Assembly (NCBI GenBank): GCA_949825025.1
Contig: OX463782.1
Location: 38,341,951-38,405,950, forward strand
DNA: 64,000 bases
Direction of reading: 5' to 3'
From: Siphlonurus alternatus
Taxonomy: Eukaryota; Arthropoda; Insecta; Ephemeroptera; Siphlonuridae
The position numbers and the translations under genes were made by a program. How positions within the stretch are numbered: the stretch's first letter is position 1; each line of letters begins with the position of its first letter. The notes beneath the pieces were generated by a model. That model did no database searches. It was not told the origin of the DNA and saw only the letters and a list, made by a program, of their open reading frames with translations. Shown here one piece after another: positions 20,715 to 32,159 of this stretch.

Positions 20715-21810
20715 AAGCTTCCCAGGGACCGCATGGGTATCCCCGGGACACAGCGGAACGTCCTTGCAATGCCCCGCGAATGTCCCGTGGTCTATATTAT
20801 ATTAATTTAATGCTTTTTAAAATTTAAAATTTTTAGGAATTGCTTAACTTATAGTGTAGAAGGGACACAGAAGAAAATAACGCAATTATATTGAACTTTT
20901 GGATCAAACGTCCTTTGAGTGTCTCGCAGGGATACACCAGGGGTATCCCATGTATGCCCCGCAGGTGCACTCCTAGGACGTTACTGTTTTTTTAATATTG
21001 GTTTTAATTGGTTAAATTATAGTATTTTAAAACGTTTAGCTTCATCTCGAGAAGATTTTGATTAATTTGATAACTATCGATGAATGTCTCGCAGGTGTCT
21101 CTGTGGGACACACGGGGGGTATTGTCGAAAATTGTAAAATAACAATTTTCTTTGCTTAAGTATGTAGCTGATTGAATTTTTAATCACAATTTTGAATAAT
21201 TTTAATTAGTAAACAGAATGTCCCGTAAGTGCACCTGGGGGTCATTCATGAGATGTAGTTTTTTTCTAAAAAATTAAAAAATAAAAAATTGTTAAAATTT
21301 GAAGATAAACATTATTTATGTGCCGTATTGGAAGTTTCTCATTATTATTATTAAAATTTATAAAAGAAACCATAGATTGTAAAATATCCTAAAGTATCAA
21401 AAATATACAAGTCGATTTCATAATTTATAGTTTATAAAGTAAAGTTTTCTACACTTTAGTATGAAGACATGTGTCCTAGTGGTAAAGACACCAGACTTCA
21501 AATCTGATGGTCCCGAGTTCGAGTCTCACCTATGCCAGTTTTTTAATTTTTTTTTTGCTATTCTTTCTCTTTGATAACATCATTATAATTGATAAAAACA
21601 TTTTTTAATTGGTAATTATAAGCATATTTGCTATATAACCCTATGTATCCCTGCAATGACTTCAGGGTGTATCCCTGGAATGTCCCCTAGGGGTACCCTT
21701 TTGTGCATGGAAATAGGGGATACACCTTGGGGCACTCCGGAGGGACGTTTGAGGGGTATCCCTGGAACGCCCCGGGGATACACCTGCGGTCCCTGGGTTG
21801 CTGTACAGGA
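20715..21810. repeat. Scattered clusters of a GGGTATCCC/TGTCCC motif
   Basis: Short GC-rich clusters at 20720-20790, 20920-20980, 21080-21120, 21215-21250 and 21655-21800 share GGGGTATCCC, GGAATGTCCC, GGGATACACC and CAGGTGCACCT-like words. They are separated by AT-rich DNA and a tRNA-like sequence. It looks like a dispersed, palindrome-rich repeat; a 60-codon frame in it is not convincing. Confidence 0.55.
21466..21537 (+). tRNA. tRNA-like sequence with anticodon UCA (probably degenerate)
   Basis: 72 nt with an A box (TCCTAGTGGTAAAGA), anticodon arm around the loop CTTCAAA (anticodon TCA), and B box (GAGTTCGAGTCTC). It is followed within 2 nt by a T6 run, a pol III terminator. The D stem (TGTC/GACA) and anticodon stem pair well. 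The T stem and acceptor stem have mismatches, and no long variable arm is present, so it is not a normal selenocysteine tRNA. A pseudogene or SINE head is more likely than a suppressor tRNA. Confidence 0.5.
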
Positions 21811-21839
21811 CCGATCACGCCAATGGAGTATGACCTAAA

Positions 21840-22140
21840 TTTTTTTTATTGCAGAAATGTATATTATATAGAAGTTGCAAAGTTATTCTACCTTCGTTTT
21901 TTTTCATAATTTTTACAGCCCGGGAAGTATTTTTAAAAATTTATTGAAAGTCCTTTTTGTGACGTCACGTGGCGGCAAGTGTCATCCTTTTCTTAAGAAA
22001 AGACGACGCCTCGTCATGATTTCACAAAAAGGACTTTCAATAATTTTTTAAAAATACTTTTAGGGCAGTAAAAATTATGAAGAAAATCAAGGTAACACCA
22101 ACTTTGCACCCTCTATCCATTTATGCAATAAAAAAATTAG
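21840..22140. mobile_element. Foldback MITE, ends TTTTTTTATTGCAGAAATG
   Basis: The arms include GAAAGTCCTTTTTGTGA and its complement, with a loop holding TGACGTCACGTGG. The ends resemble those of elements at 43690-43985 and 63040-63710. Confidence 0.75.
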
Positions 22141-22149
22141 GTCGACATT

Positions 22150-22315
22150 CAGGCGCGGATCCAGGTGGGGGGGGGGGGGGGGCTGCATCCCTCGTCCCCG
22201 AAATTTTGGATTTAACGTGGGCATTATAGGCATTTCCCCCACTCCAATTTTTTTTAACATTGGCCTTATGGAGGCAGCCCCCCCCCCCCCCAATTTTTTT
22301 CTGGATCCGCGCCTC
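22150..22315. mobile_element. Short hAT MITE, ends CAGGCGCGGATCCAG
   Basis: The 15-bp inverted ends are flanked by the 8-bp duplication TCGACATT (22142-22149, 22316-22323). The inside has long G and C runs. Sibling at 56768-56941. Confidence 0.93.
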
Positions 22316-23165
22316 TCGACATTCTATTATTACATTATAGAGTATTATATATACATAACATGGTTAATTCTAGATTTACGATTATGTCAATAATTGTAAA
22401 CTACTTTTAAAACAATTACACAAGATTAAGGATTACCATGTATAAAAATACTATACTCATCATGAATCTCATCATATTTATTATAACAATAACGTAGTTC
22501 TATAAGACCACATTTTTTTTTATAGTACAATAAAATTATTATTAATGCATTTATGTCTTTATTTTATGACACACTAAATTGATAATTAAATATTATAGTT
22601 ATTAATTATTATTATCGAAATTAATTATTTTGTAAGTAAGTATAATCACTTTAGCTTATTTGTCGTTTAATTTAGAGTTATTCACAGTAATAAAATTTTT
22701 CAATGTACTTATTCCATATATTCTTTAACGTGTAATTTTTATCATTTTTTTTTACTTCAATAATCAGTACCGATTTTATAGCCATGCACGCACTTGAGCA
22801 GGCTCGGACTGGCCATAAGGCTGGATCAGGGATCCCTGCATGACTGGTCCCTCAGATTTTTAGCACAGGAGCGTAGGAAAAACTCCTGAAAAGTGGCCCA
22901 GCTGCCTGTAATGCCTATGGTCCTGACTGGCCCCTTATAGTTTCCCAGTCCGATCCTGCACTTAAGTCAGCTGCAGCGACCGATCTCTGTGAGGATATAT
23001 CAATATAAGACAGTGCAGTGCTGGCAGCTAAAGTGACACCTTTAATAATTAGGTTAGTCAAACAAATAATGCATTTATCAAAGGCAGCGTAGAAGTGACC
23101 TGGCGTAGCCTGATTGGCGGCAAGACGGGCAAAAGCTGGGTTTCTGGGACAAAGGTTTATGCTGT
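22316..23165. other. No gene seen
   Basis: AT-rich to 22780, then a mixed-composition stretch without a convincing exon. Confidence 0.4.
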
Positions 23166-23169
23166 TTAA

Positions 23170-23469
23170 AGGTGCATTTCCATGGATAGCGATGTCGAGC
23201 GGGACTTGGCGGGGCGAGAAAAGCGCTCTTGCTTCAATCTCGTATAGCAGCCACGTTAGCGATAAAATCGCTCCCCGCAAGGCAAGGAAATCCCGAGCCT
23301 CATATTGGCTGCGGCATGCGATTTTTTCGCTTTCCCCGCTCCATGGAAATGCACCTTTAAACTTGCGGGGAGCGATTTTAATGCCAACATGTGCCATACG
23401 AGATTGCAGCAAGTGCGCTTTCCACGCTCTGCGAAGCCCCGCTCGAAATCGCTCCATGGAAATGCCCCT
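23170..23469. mobile_element. TTAA foldback MITE, ends AGGTGCATTTCCATGG
   Basis: 300 bp, TTAA on both sides (23166-23169, 23470-23473). The arms carry GCGATGTCGAGCGGG and AATCCCGAGCCTC; reading frames on both strands are by-products of the palindrome. A diverged copy is at 39789-39981. Confidence 0.88.
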
Positions 23470-23722
23470 TTAAGTTGGAAAAAGAGGTGTAAAATCCTTG
23501 TCCAAGAACTATGAAAAAAATTAAAATCATTAGCTAGCATACAAGTCCGGAAAAAGAAGAAGAAATAGTATGAAAATATTTTTTAAAGAATTTACATACA
23601 TGATTTTTATTTATATAGCGGATTAATTGTTTTGACCCCCCCCCCCCCTTGGTAAAGTATAATTATATATGTCGAAAAATTCGTTGTTAATTCTATAGGG
23701 TTAATTAAATAAATTGGCTTTT

Positions 23723-23724
<2 letters not shown>

Positions 23725-23775
<51 letters not shown>
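23725..23775. repeat. (AT)n microsatellite
   Basis: About 50 bp of AT dinucleotides next to a C10 run at 23637. Confidence 0.95.
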
Positions 23776-23777
<2 letters not shown>

Positions 23778-23929
23778 GCTGGTCGTTATTTTAGGTAAAG
23801 TATACATATAGTAAATAATAAAAATTAACTTCAAATTTTATAAATATTTTGATTTTTATTTAGACGTTTTTTCTTACACAGCAGGCTGTACTGTCGTACT
23901 GATTTTAGTTCGCAGCAGTTAGCACGCGA

Positions 23930-24070
23930 CAGAGAAGGAGGTGGGGGTGGGAGAAAGGAAGCCAATAGGCGCGCAGTCAAAGGTCGCTGCTCGCTCAGCT
24001 CACTGCTCAGTACTTGTGTGGCAAGCGGATGAGAGAGACGTCGCCTTGCAGAGGAATGTCTGCGATAAAC
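23930..24070 (+). CDS. Candidate promoter and first exon (MSAIN)
   Basis: Compact GC-rich island with a CCAAT box at 23962. It leads to ATG TCT GCG ATA AAC (24056-24070) and then a consensus donor GTGAGT. This is the usual layout of a gene's first exon on +. No second exon could be matched to it, so the product is unknown; only the last 15 bases would be coding. Confidence 0.35.
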
Positions 24071-24639
24071 GTGAGTCAAATTGTGTGAAATTGTATTTAC
24101 AGGTCAAATCTGTCAAATAATTTCATTTGTGTTACAGAATTATCATGTGTAATATAGCGATATATCTTTTAAAAAAGTTATTTTTCATAATATGTTTGCT
24201 ACTAAAAATTGAGTTTTTATTCAGGAATAAGTAATGAAAATATCAGAATGGTTTAAAATATATTTTGTATTTGCTTTATAATAATTTTAATAGAAGAATT
24301 TTACAATGTTACTGTTTCCGATTTTCAAATTAGTACACAATTTTTTCACATGCAAGACCTGCTATATAGGATTATAGATATAAAAAACATATATAAAAAC
24401 ATGTAATATTTTATGTTGCATGCAAAGACACGTTTTGATATCGTCCTTCGTCCGCAATAATGAGCTATCTGCCTAGCAAGATTTCGTTGCAATAATGAGC
24501 TTATAAAATTATAAACAATATCAAAAATCCATGGCTATTATATTGTTAAACGATATTATGATATAAAGGAATTTACTCAGCATAAAAAAACTTTTTAGAT
24601 TTTGCAATGTGTATCCCTTACGAAAATAATTCATTCAGG

Positions 24640-24835
24640 TTGGATCAGGATCGGGTCGGGTCGGATCGGGTCGGGTTGGATCAGAATTTGAGCAGCACGA
24701 ACTGATCGATCCCGAACTGGATCCAGCTCGAACAGAACCCGATCGAACTGGATCCAGCTCGATCAGGACCCGATCCACCTTGATCCTGACCGAACTGGAT
24801 CTGAATCTCGACCTGCCTCAATCTGGATTTCTTCC
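24640..24835. repeat. Imperfect GGATCC-rich minisatellite
   Basis: Degenerate repeats of AACTGGATCCAGCTCGA and GGTCGGGT units. The word ACTGGATCCAG also forms the array at 31585-31790. Confidence 0.8.
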
Positions 24836-25996
24836 TCGAAGCGACTGGAGCCATGTTGATTCAACTAACTGAAATTTAAAAATATAAAAATAATCTCTAC
24901 TTATATATATCGTACAGTAATAACTCATTTTATATTGCATAAATTTAAGGAACCCAGATTAAAATAGCTTTACCTTATATCGAGCTTTTCCTTTTTCCAA
25001 TTATACCTAGAATGCTACTTTAAACTACCAAAAAAAACATCACTTTGATCAAATTTGGCTTTAGTCTTGTTGGTAATATACCCTAGCTGTAGCCCAGTTA
25101 TTGGTCGCCGGTTCCTTACGAAGAACGACATCGGATCATCAGAAGAACACAAAGTCGAGGTACTCGGTCCACAGGGGCTCTTCGACCAGTGTAGCACGTA
25201 CTGCAGCTGGATGTTGATGCATGATGTCCTACTGCATGGCTGGATACTTACTTTAATTCACTGACTTACTATTGGCAGTTGGTATAAAACAAAAACCTTA
25301 GAATGGTAATATGTGCGCCAAGGTCAATACCTGAGAACCGGCAGCAAGATATTATTCCACTGGATCGAGACATCAGGCGTTGCCTTGGCGCACCACGAGT
25401 CTAAACGAGAGTTCTGACTGTAAGATTAATTTATTTACTGTAGTAGGTTGTCAGTAATATGCGCACATTATACATATTATTAAAATATGCTATCATTTTA
25501 ATAGCTAACCTTGAATCTAAATAAGTAAAAAATGTTCTCTGGAAATTAATGAAACAATTGAATAGTACAATAAAACCTAATATGATTATAAAATATAATA
25601 TATACTCTCTATGGTGGAGTACGTAGGAGTATATAGAAGGCAGATAATTTAAAAAAACTAAATTTTAATTCGCACAAGAAGAAATAAAAGTACAGTAACT
25701 GATCAATTTAAAGAACATTTATTTTTTAAAAAAATACAATTTAATTTTGAAATAACTAGTATCAAAAGCACAACAAGTAATTAAAAGTATAAAAATGTTA
25801 AAAGTAATTCACACGTAATCAGTGCGGTGAATACACCGATTACTCTGAGACAGTAGAAAAATTACTATACACTACACATTGAATTCTATACCAAATAAAA
25901 AAGAATGAAAACTATTATGAAAAAAAGTATAAAATAAAATTAATACATTTAACTTTTTTTTTTTTTTTTAATTTTAATTTTGAGAAAAAAATAAAA
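24836..25996. other. No gene; small inverted repeat
   Basis: A foldback of about 75 bp is at 25315-25390 (GCGCCAAGGTCAATACCTGA against TCAGGCGTTGCCTTGGCGC). Otherwise AT-rich downstream sequence of the BEN-domain gene, with a minus-strand poly(A) signal at 25997-26002. Confidence 0.45.
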
Positions 25997-26156
25997 TTTA
26001 TTCAATCACCTTATTATTATTATTTTTTTATGTCAATTTTGAGAAAAATCTTCCACCAATTAAGTCGCAATTTTTCACATTTGTCTTTCAATTAAAGTTT
26101 TTAAGTTGATCTATCAGAAAATGCAGTCGTGCTTCTAGTACTTGCCACTAACTAGA

Positions 26157-29100
26157 TCACTTGCCCTCTTCGCCGTTCTCAGCGTTCTCTCTCTCTTTGA
26201 GAGAGTGTTGAAGCAACTCCGCAGCCGCTCTCTCCTTTTGCCGCATCTCGGAAAGCTTCGAACCAAGAGACTTGTTCATCGTGTCCGCGGAGCAGGGCGG
26301 CCACTTTTGATGAGCTGCCAGTTTGTTGACTCTGTAGGAAGATCCTCCTGCTCTACCTTTTTTCTTTTTGTCTTCTTCCTGCAACAAATCATTTCCGAAT
26401 AAGATAAAATAAATAACTTCTTGCACATTCATTTTTTTCACAAAATATTGACTTTTGTTATATTTTTTGCTAGCCTATTTCAAATATCCTCTTCAAATGA
26501 CACATTATCTTAATTAAATATTGGAATTTATTTCCATGTAAATTTTAAAAGTTGCATTTTGATACTTTAATGCTGGTTTACGGAGACGCAGAAATAAAAT
26601 TCTTGCATAAAGCGTTTTGCGTCAAGATTCCACCTGGTTCACGCTCACTTGATTTTTGTTCTTCTTACGTCTTCGTAAGAATTCGGCAGTTGTCGGCACT
26701 TCTCGTGATCAGAATTCTTTCAATCAGTTAATTATTTTGTTCAGCTTCTGAGAGAGTTGAAGACATTTTACAACTTTTAAGTTCAATATTAAATCAAAAT
26801 AATTTTTCGTTTTCTCCCGACATCAAGTGAAGACCAGAGACGGTTAGAGACCTCCGTGTCTTATTACTAGAAATTTTATGGCCTGAGCGGGGTCCAAGTG
26901 TGGCGGCGCTGCTGCATCGCATTGGTGCCATTAGGCTACGGCCCGGCTTTCAGCTGCGCACGCAGCTGGCAGCCAGCGAGAGCCGGGCCGTGCCCAACCG
27001 CGCTCATGCAATGCAGCAGCGCCGCCGCACTTGGACCCCGCTCAGGGCAACAAATTTCTGGCCATAAGACACGGAAGTCTCTATAAGGGTCTCTGAGTGA
27101 AGACCTTCGCTTAGTTTTCTAGTTTTTACACAATTTCATTGTTTTGAAATCTCATTGGACGGGGGCGGGGCAGACGCAGTAGCAAAAGTTGGTTAACATT
27201 TGCGTCTTGGTCTGCTTCTAGCGTTTGGCGTCTAGATGCGTGAACCATGCGATAAGACAACACGTACTTTAACTCTAGCGTCTGACGCAGATTTTTTTTT
27301 TTTTTTTGGGGCCTGCGTAAACCAGCCTTTAGTTAGTAGGTTTGAAAAACTACACTAAAAATTACTTTAGGGGAAGATAACACGAACAATCGATTATTGT
27401 TAGTCCCATTTGATTAACATGTAAACCTTAGCAACCTCATAATGATTCTGAATTTTTTTTGAGAGACAGTTCTTGGCATTAAAAAAATACGGACAAAATT
27501 TTAAACAATCGGACGATCCAATTTTTTAAATTATTTTTTTAGTTTCGATCTCCATGTGAAAGCCCCATACTGAAAATTTAAAAAATTCATTTAAAAAAAT
27601 TGGATGATCCGCATGATACAACTATAATAGATAGGCCCATCAGCCCTACGAATTTGGACTGATCTGCGCATTTTGGCCAAAAACACCCAAGGTGACGTCA
27701 CGTAGTGAGCTCAAAACAGCTGTTTTGCTGCACGAGGGGCCCCTACCGGAGCAGAGTTTTTGTTCAACATTAGCGAGAACGTTGCTTTTTATCTCATCTC
27801 AAATTTGATATTTATTTGCAATACTACAAGCCAAACCGGTTGCATTAACGTATTAAAAGAATTTTTAACCATTGCAATTCGCAAGCAATCTGGAGTAGAA
27901 GTTCGTATTTTTATTCATAAAGCATACAAAGTTGCTATTGGCTGTGCGCAGATTAGTCACCTAGCGTTTGCGCAGCTTCATTTGGATTCAAGCTTTTTTA
28001 TCATGCGCACTTTGCAGAGCCATGCGCAGTAGACTACTAACATTTAAAACTCGTTTCTGCGCAGCTTTTCTAAGCCATGGCCATTCATTTACGGAAAACT
28101 CTATAATAGAGCAGAAAAAATTAAACGTATGCACCGTGCGCATGGGACGGCCCTGGATCATCCGATTGTTTTGAAATTTTCTCCATATTTTTTTAATGCC
28201 AAGAACTGTTTCTCAAAAAAAATTCAGAATTATTATGAGGTTGCTAAGGTTTACATGTTAATCAATTGGGACTACCAACAATCGATTGTTCGTGTTATCT
28301 TACCCTTAATAAAGTAGAGTGAGCGATTGCATTTTTCTAAATATTTTACTTTTTAAAAATAGTATAACCTGCCCTCTATTGACAAATGAAAATCAAAAAA
28401 TTCCATGTCAAATGGCTTCACCACAAAAAATTCCCAAAGTTGGTGTTTCGGAGGCCTTATGGAATATACAACAGCGTTTTACTCCAACTTGTTTTGTTCC
28501 GAACTACGGTACCATTTAAAAAATACCTACGTAATCTATGTCGATATATTTAATGGATTTTTATTTATTATTTTTTTTATGGAGCCGTTTCCCGGAAAAA
28601 AATCTTGAAAATCCTTATGGCAATTAACCCGCAAAAGTATCAAGATATTTTTCCAGAAAAACGGCTCCGTAAAAAAAAAAACTCCCCCTCCCCCTTTTCC
28701 ATGGATTGGTGCCTGATCTGTGTGAATTGATCGTAACTCAACAGGAGGGGGTAGCTGCAGAGGGGGCTGTGGCTCCCCATCCCACTCATCCCCCCACATT
28801 CGTTGAAGTTTTGAATTTTACGTAAATAAAATAGGCATTTTCCCGGCCCCCAGTATCAGTTTACGTACAGTACAAACATTATTGCCGTAAATTTGTAATT
28901 GGTAGTACGTACGTCCGCTATTAATATTTTGATAATAATTTGCATGCGTGAAAATTATAATTTTATAATAAATGGTTTTTATTACAAATAAATTTAAGCT
29001 TAACTTACCAGATATCACTGTAACTTTTTCTGGTGTAGGGAATTTTTAGGCAACCTCTTTTGTGTTCTTTTTGCCAGTTACGGAACGCTGGACCAATGTT

Positions 29101-29563
29101 TTGACTCCCCACACCGTGTGATCCAAGTCCATGATGTACTGCCCAGGATCTTTTTTGTTCGACAACAGAAGCTCCAATGTTTCGTAGGGAATCCAGATGT
29201 CTGCACCCAAGTAAATCTGGAAAAAATGAAGCCCAAATTTTAACTTCATATCATTATGATGTGTATTTTGTTCAACGGTAGTCTAATTAAAAATTTTCAG
29301 GTTACAAGATAAATCGAATAATATATATATTGAATAACCCTGACCAAAGTCATACAGATATATAAATAGTCAACAGGTGTTTAGAGAGAATGTATCGCAA
29401 AAAAGTTAAAACAACTCACTTTAACAATGATCGAACTTGCATACGACTGTAGATATGGCTTACCAAGTAGAGGCAAAGTTGAAAGAACCTTGTGATAATC
29501 CCAGCCGCCTGGTGACCCAAACTGCTTCGTAGACGACAAATCGTTGTTGGCACTACCCGTGAC
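26157..29563 (-). CDS. BEN-domain protein (partial gene)
   Basis: Exons on the minus strand: 29563-29420 (acceptor TTTCAG, donor AAA|GTGAGT; includes GSPGGWDYHKVLSTLPLLGK), then 29216 to about 29058 (acceptor TTTTTTCCAG). The second encodes the BEN core IYLGADIWIPYETLELLL, KKDPGQYIMDLDHTVWG and LVQRSVTGKK. BEN domains bind DNA and chromatin partners in the nucleus. The frame ends at TAA 29048-29046, or may splice at KE|GTTGCC, a weak donor in phase 0. A phase-0 terminal exon at 26378-26157 (acceptor GTTGCAG; KKKKGRAGG, then a charged C-terminus ending NGEEGK) may follow, with a poly(A) signal 155 bp on. The usual end of the BEN fold (an LDP-like helix) is not seen, so an exon may be missing. 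5' exons were not found. Confidence 0.6.
26571..27332. mobile_element. Foldback element with a nested MITE
   Basis: Outer ends TGCTGGTTTACGGAGACGCA (26571) and TGCGTAAACCAGCC (27314). Inside, at 26850-27100, is a second, GC-rich palindrome with arms AGAGACCTCCGTGTCTTAT and GCGGGGTCCAAGTGTGGCGG. It lies in the last intron of the BEN gene model. Confidence 0.75.
27371..28305. mobile_element. Large GGGTAAG-family element with foreign centre
   Basis: The arms match the AACACGAACAATCGATT subfamily (copies at 48323, 49348, 63140). The tips are GGGGAAGATAACAC and TGTTATCTTACCC followed by TTAA. Between the arms, 27600-28140 is unrelated, with TGACGTCACG at 27693 and an open frame of 90 codons (27760-28029) of unknown nature. 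Confidence 0.75.
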
Positions 29564-30525
29564 CTGAAACACCACTCGCACCAATAAGTATATATATTTT
29601 TTTAAATTGTTTATTCAGAACTCAAACATACATATTACAACAAAAATACAAGATAAACCCCAAGAGTTTAGAACTCGTAGACGGGGAACATTAGTTTGTT
29701 ATTTAAAGATTTCGAACAAGATGGCAGAAATTACCAATCATCCTATTTTATACATTAATTGAAATAAATAATACAGATATTACGTACACTGTATCATATA
29801 ATTAAAAATAGTGATTATAAAAAAAAAAATAGATCAAATAGTATGGATAGTATACTAAATATTCCAAATAAATATAGTATTATACATACATATTATATAA
29901 GACAATATTTTGGCTTTAAAATAAATAGTGAAATTTACATACTGTACTTTAAAGAGGAGTCAGCGAGTTGAGTGCGCACACACTTTTGCGCAAGACGTTA
30001 TGCACGATGATGTGCACACGAAAAAGTTTTGTCGGCTCCTCAAAAGCTGTGCAGTAGAAATTTATGTAAGTTGCGCAATACGAGCATCTGCTGAAGTTAT
30101 ATAGTGTTGTTGATCCCGTTGATCCAGCCAGCTGTTAACCAGAAGACCGCAGCATTTGAAATAAAACTTTGCCTCGAATTTTGGTATTGTATCAGACTTT
30201 TCTCAAGATTTTTATGAAGAGCTAATAAAGTTTATGACTTTTTCTGATTCACCATAATATGTTCTATCTTGGAATATTTTTTAAACACATTGTACGGGAA
30301 ATTGCGAAAGAAATTAAAGTTCGAATAAAAAAGAAGCCACGTTTTCCGAGCGTTAGCATGGGGACATAGATGGACGAAGTCATCAACTTTTAGACCAAAA
30401 TGCTCAAAATTTTTACGAAGGCCGGTCTCAACTGATTTCAGATCCTTATTTATGGTGCTCCGAAGTAACTTTTTACATTTAAGAGAAGAAGCTTTACCAT
30501 CGGTCAATTTTTTGCTCACTCTACT
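28310..30525. mobile_element. Interval bounded by AGTAGAGTGAGC tips, enclosing BEN exons
   Basis: 28311-28680 is the left half and centre of the MITE at 1157. Its right half is missing, but an exact 15-bp copy of the right tip followed by TTAA appears at 30511-30529. The two BEN exons (29058-29563) and a minus-strand frame of 95 codons (30519-30235, unknown) lie between. It may be an element that captured gene sequence, or two unrelated MITE remnants in an intron. Confidence 0.45.
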
Positions 30526-31584
30526 TTAATAAGTTACAGTACATACTGTATTATTAAAATTGATATAACTTACTCAATCATGTGAATCAACTGACTGAAG
30601 TCATTGATAAGTATGCATATTTGATTTTCATCGGCATGCACTAGTTAATTCAAATACCTACAAGTAACTCTATTTTTTATCAATTTGCTCATCATAGTAT
30701 GCATGACACATGTATGCATAATATATATAATTCATACTTCGAGCAGGTATTACAGCTAGATAGCCATGCCTTTTATCTTCATATAATTCTTATGCATACG
30801 TATTAATTATAATTATATAAAGTTAGATATGCATACAACATTGTATATTTGTCAAAATTTACCAGCATGCATGAACTCTCTTGGAAACCGCATTTCACAA
30901 AAATTTTATATGCACCAAAACACATGCACGAAATAGACAGTATCATATTGTTAAAATATATATGAAGCAAAGGCGGCGGGGGCACTAAAATTATATATTA
31001 TTGTTCATCATACCTTAAAAGTGTAGGCACGCCGCGTCCCTTTAATTTCTGGTATGGCCTAGATCCTCAATGTACCATGTCCCTGCATGGCATGGAAGTC
31101 GCGCGCGGTCTTGTTGAACACAGCTAGGCCGTGCATAAACCATCTGTAATGCATTAACCACAAAGTACTCACCTATCAATTTAGGCTGGAGATAATCTCC
31201 AGCCATTAGTGCATGAGATACTTATCTAATTGATACTTTTCTTGGTGATAAAACGCGATTTCTGAGTGGTTTTCTCTGCTATTCAGGGAACTCACACGTA
31301 AAATCAGCCATTTTGATTGTTGACACTCCCCCTCGAAAAATCGATTTAAATCGATTGTGTGGCATTTGGCGCCGGCCCGTTTAAAATTTTTAAACACTGT
31401 TAAAAATTATTTTTTTAATGCTTCTTTTTACTACGAGTAAAAACTATTATTTAAACTACGAGTTTATTATAAATAATAGTTCAGAAAAATGGAGGACCAA
31501 AATAAATTAAAAATTTACATTAATTAAATTTATAACTTTTAGGTCCTAAAATTTCGCTGGAACCACCAATTATATATATATTTA
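30526..31584. other. No gene seen
   Basis: AT-rich. 31020-31400 is somewhat richer in GC and has a weak inverted repeat, but nothing that can be named. Confidence 0.4.
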
Positions 31585-31790
31585 ATTATCTGAACCTAAC
31601 TGGATCCAGTTTGAACCTAGCTTCATGTTTCCTGACCCTGTCTGATCCATTCCTGACCGAACTGGATCCAGCCTGATCCATTCCTGACCGGACTGGATCC
31701 AGCCCGATCCATTCCTGACCAGACTGGATCCAGCCCGATCCATTCCTGATCCAACTGGATCCAATTGGATCCAGGCTGGATCCTTCATTT
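31585..31790. repeat. 31-bp minisatellite with ACTGGATCCAG
   Basis: About five units of ACTGGATCCAGCCYGATCCA followed by TTCCTGACCRG, with variants at the edges. Both strands are open in register, which explains the long-looking frames. Confidence 0.93.
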
Positions 31791-32159
31791 TTGTAAGGGT
31801 ATATTACAGGGTGTCCCAAAGATCTTTAGATTTTTTCAACCCAAATAACGAACAAACAAACAAAATTAATACTGACTTCATATACATCAAATTAAAGCTC
31901 TGAATTTAACATTTTCAAAAATGTCAGCAGAAAAAAAAAATTGGAAAGGTGATTTTTCTTTTTTACCCGTTAGAAAGCAAAATGAGCACTTTTTTTTTTC
32001 GAAATCACGACTGCACCTGAAAATTGTTTGCATCAATTCTCAGTTTCTCACGCTTGTTGATTTTTTTTTTTTTCAAAGAAAATGCAACAACGCTTCTCAA
32101 AATGGGCACCATTTTTTTTTTTATTATTCATAAAACATGTTTATGTACAATTTATACCA

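Noticed and set aside
21466..21537. A functional selenocysteine tRNA
   Set aside because: The anticodon loop fits, but there is no long variable arm, the length is 72 nt and the acceptor and T stems mismatch.
23114..23540. Four overlapping frames, up to 180 residues, on both strands
   Set aside because: They follow the GC-rich arms of a palindromic MITE flanked by TTAA; a frame on both strands is expected from an inverted repeat.
26898..27086. 62-residue Ala/Arg-rich frame
   Set aside because: It covers the GC-rich palindrome nested in the foldback element at 26571-27332.
31582..31819. Repetitive Ser/Gly/Trp frames on minus
   Set aside because: Translation of the 31-bp minisatellite; open in more than one frame because the unit has no stops.
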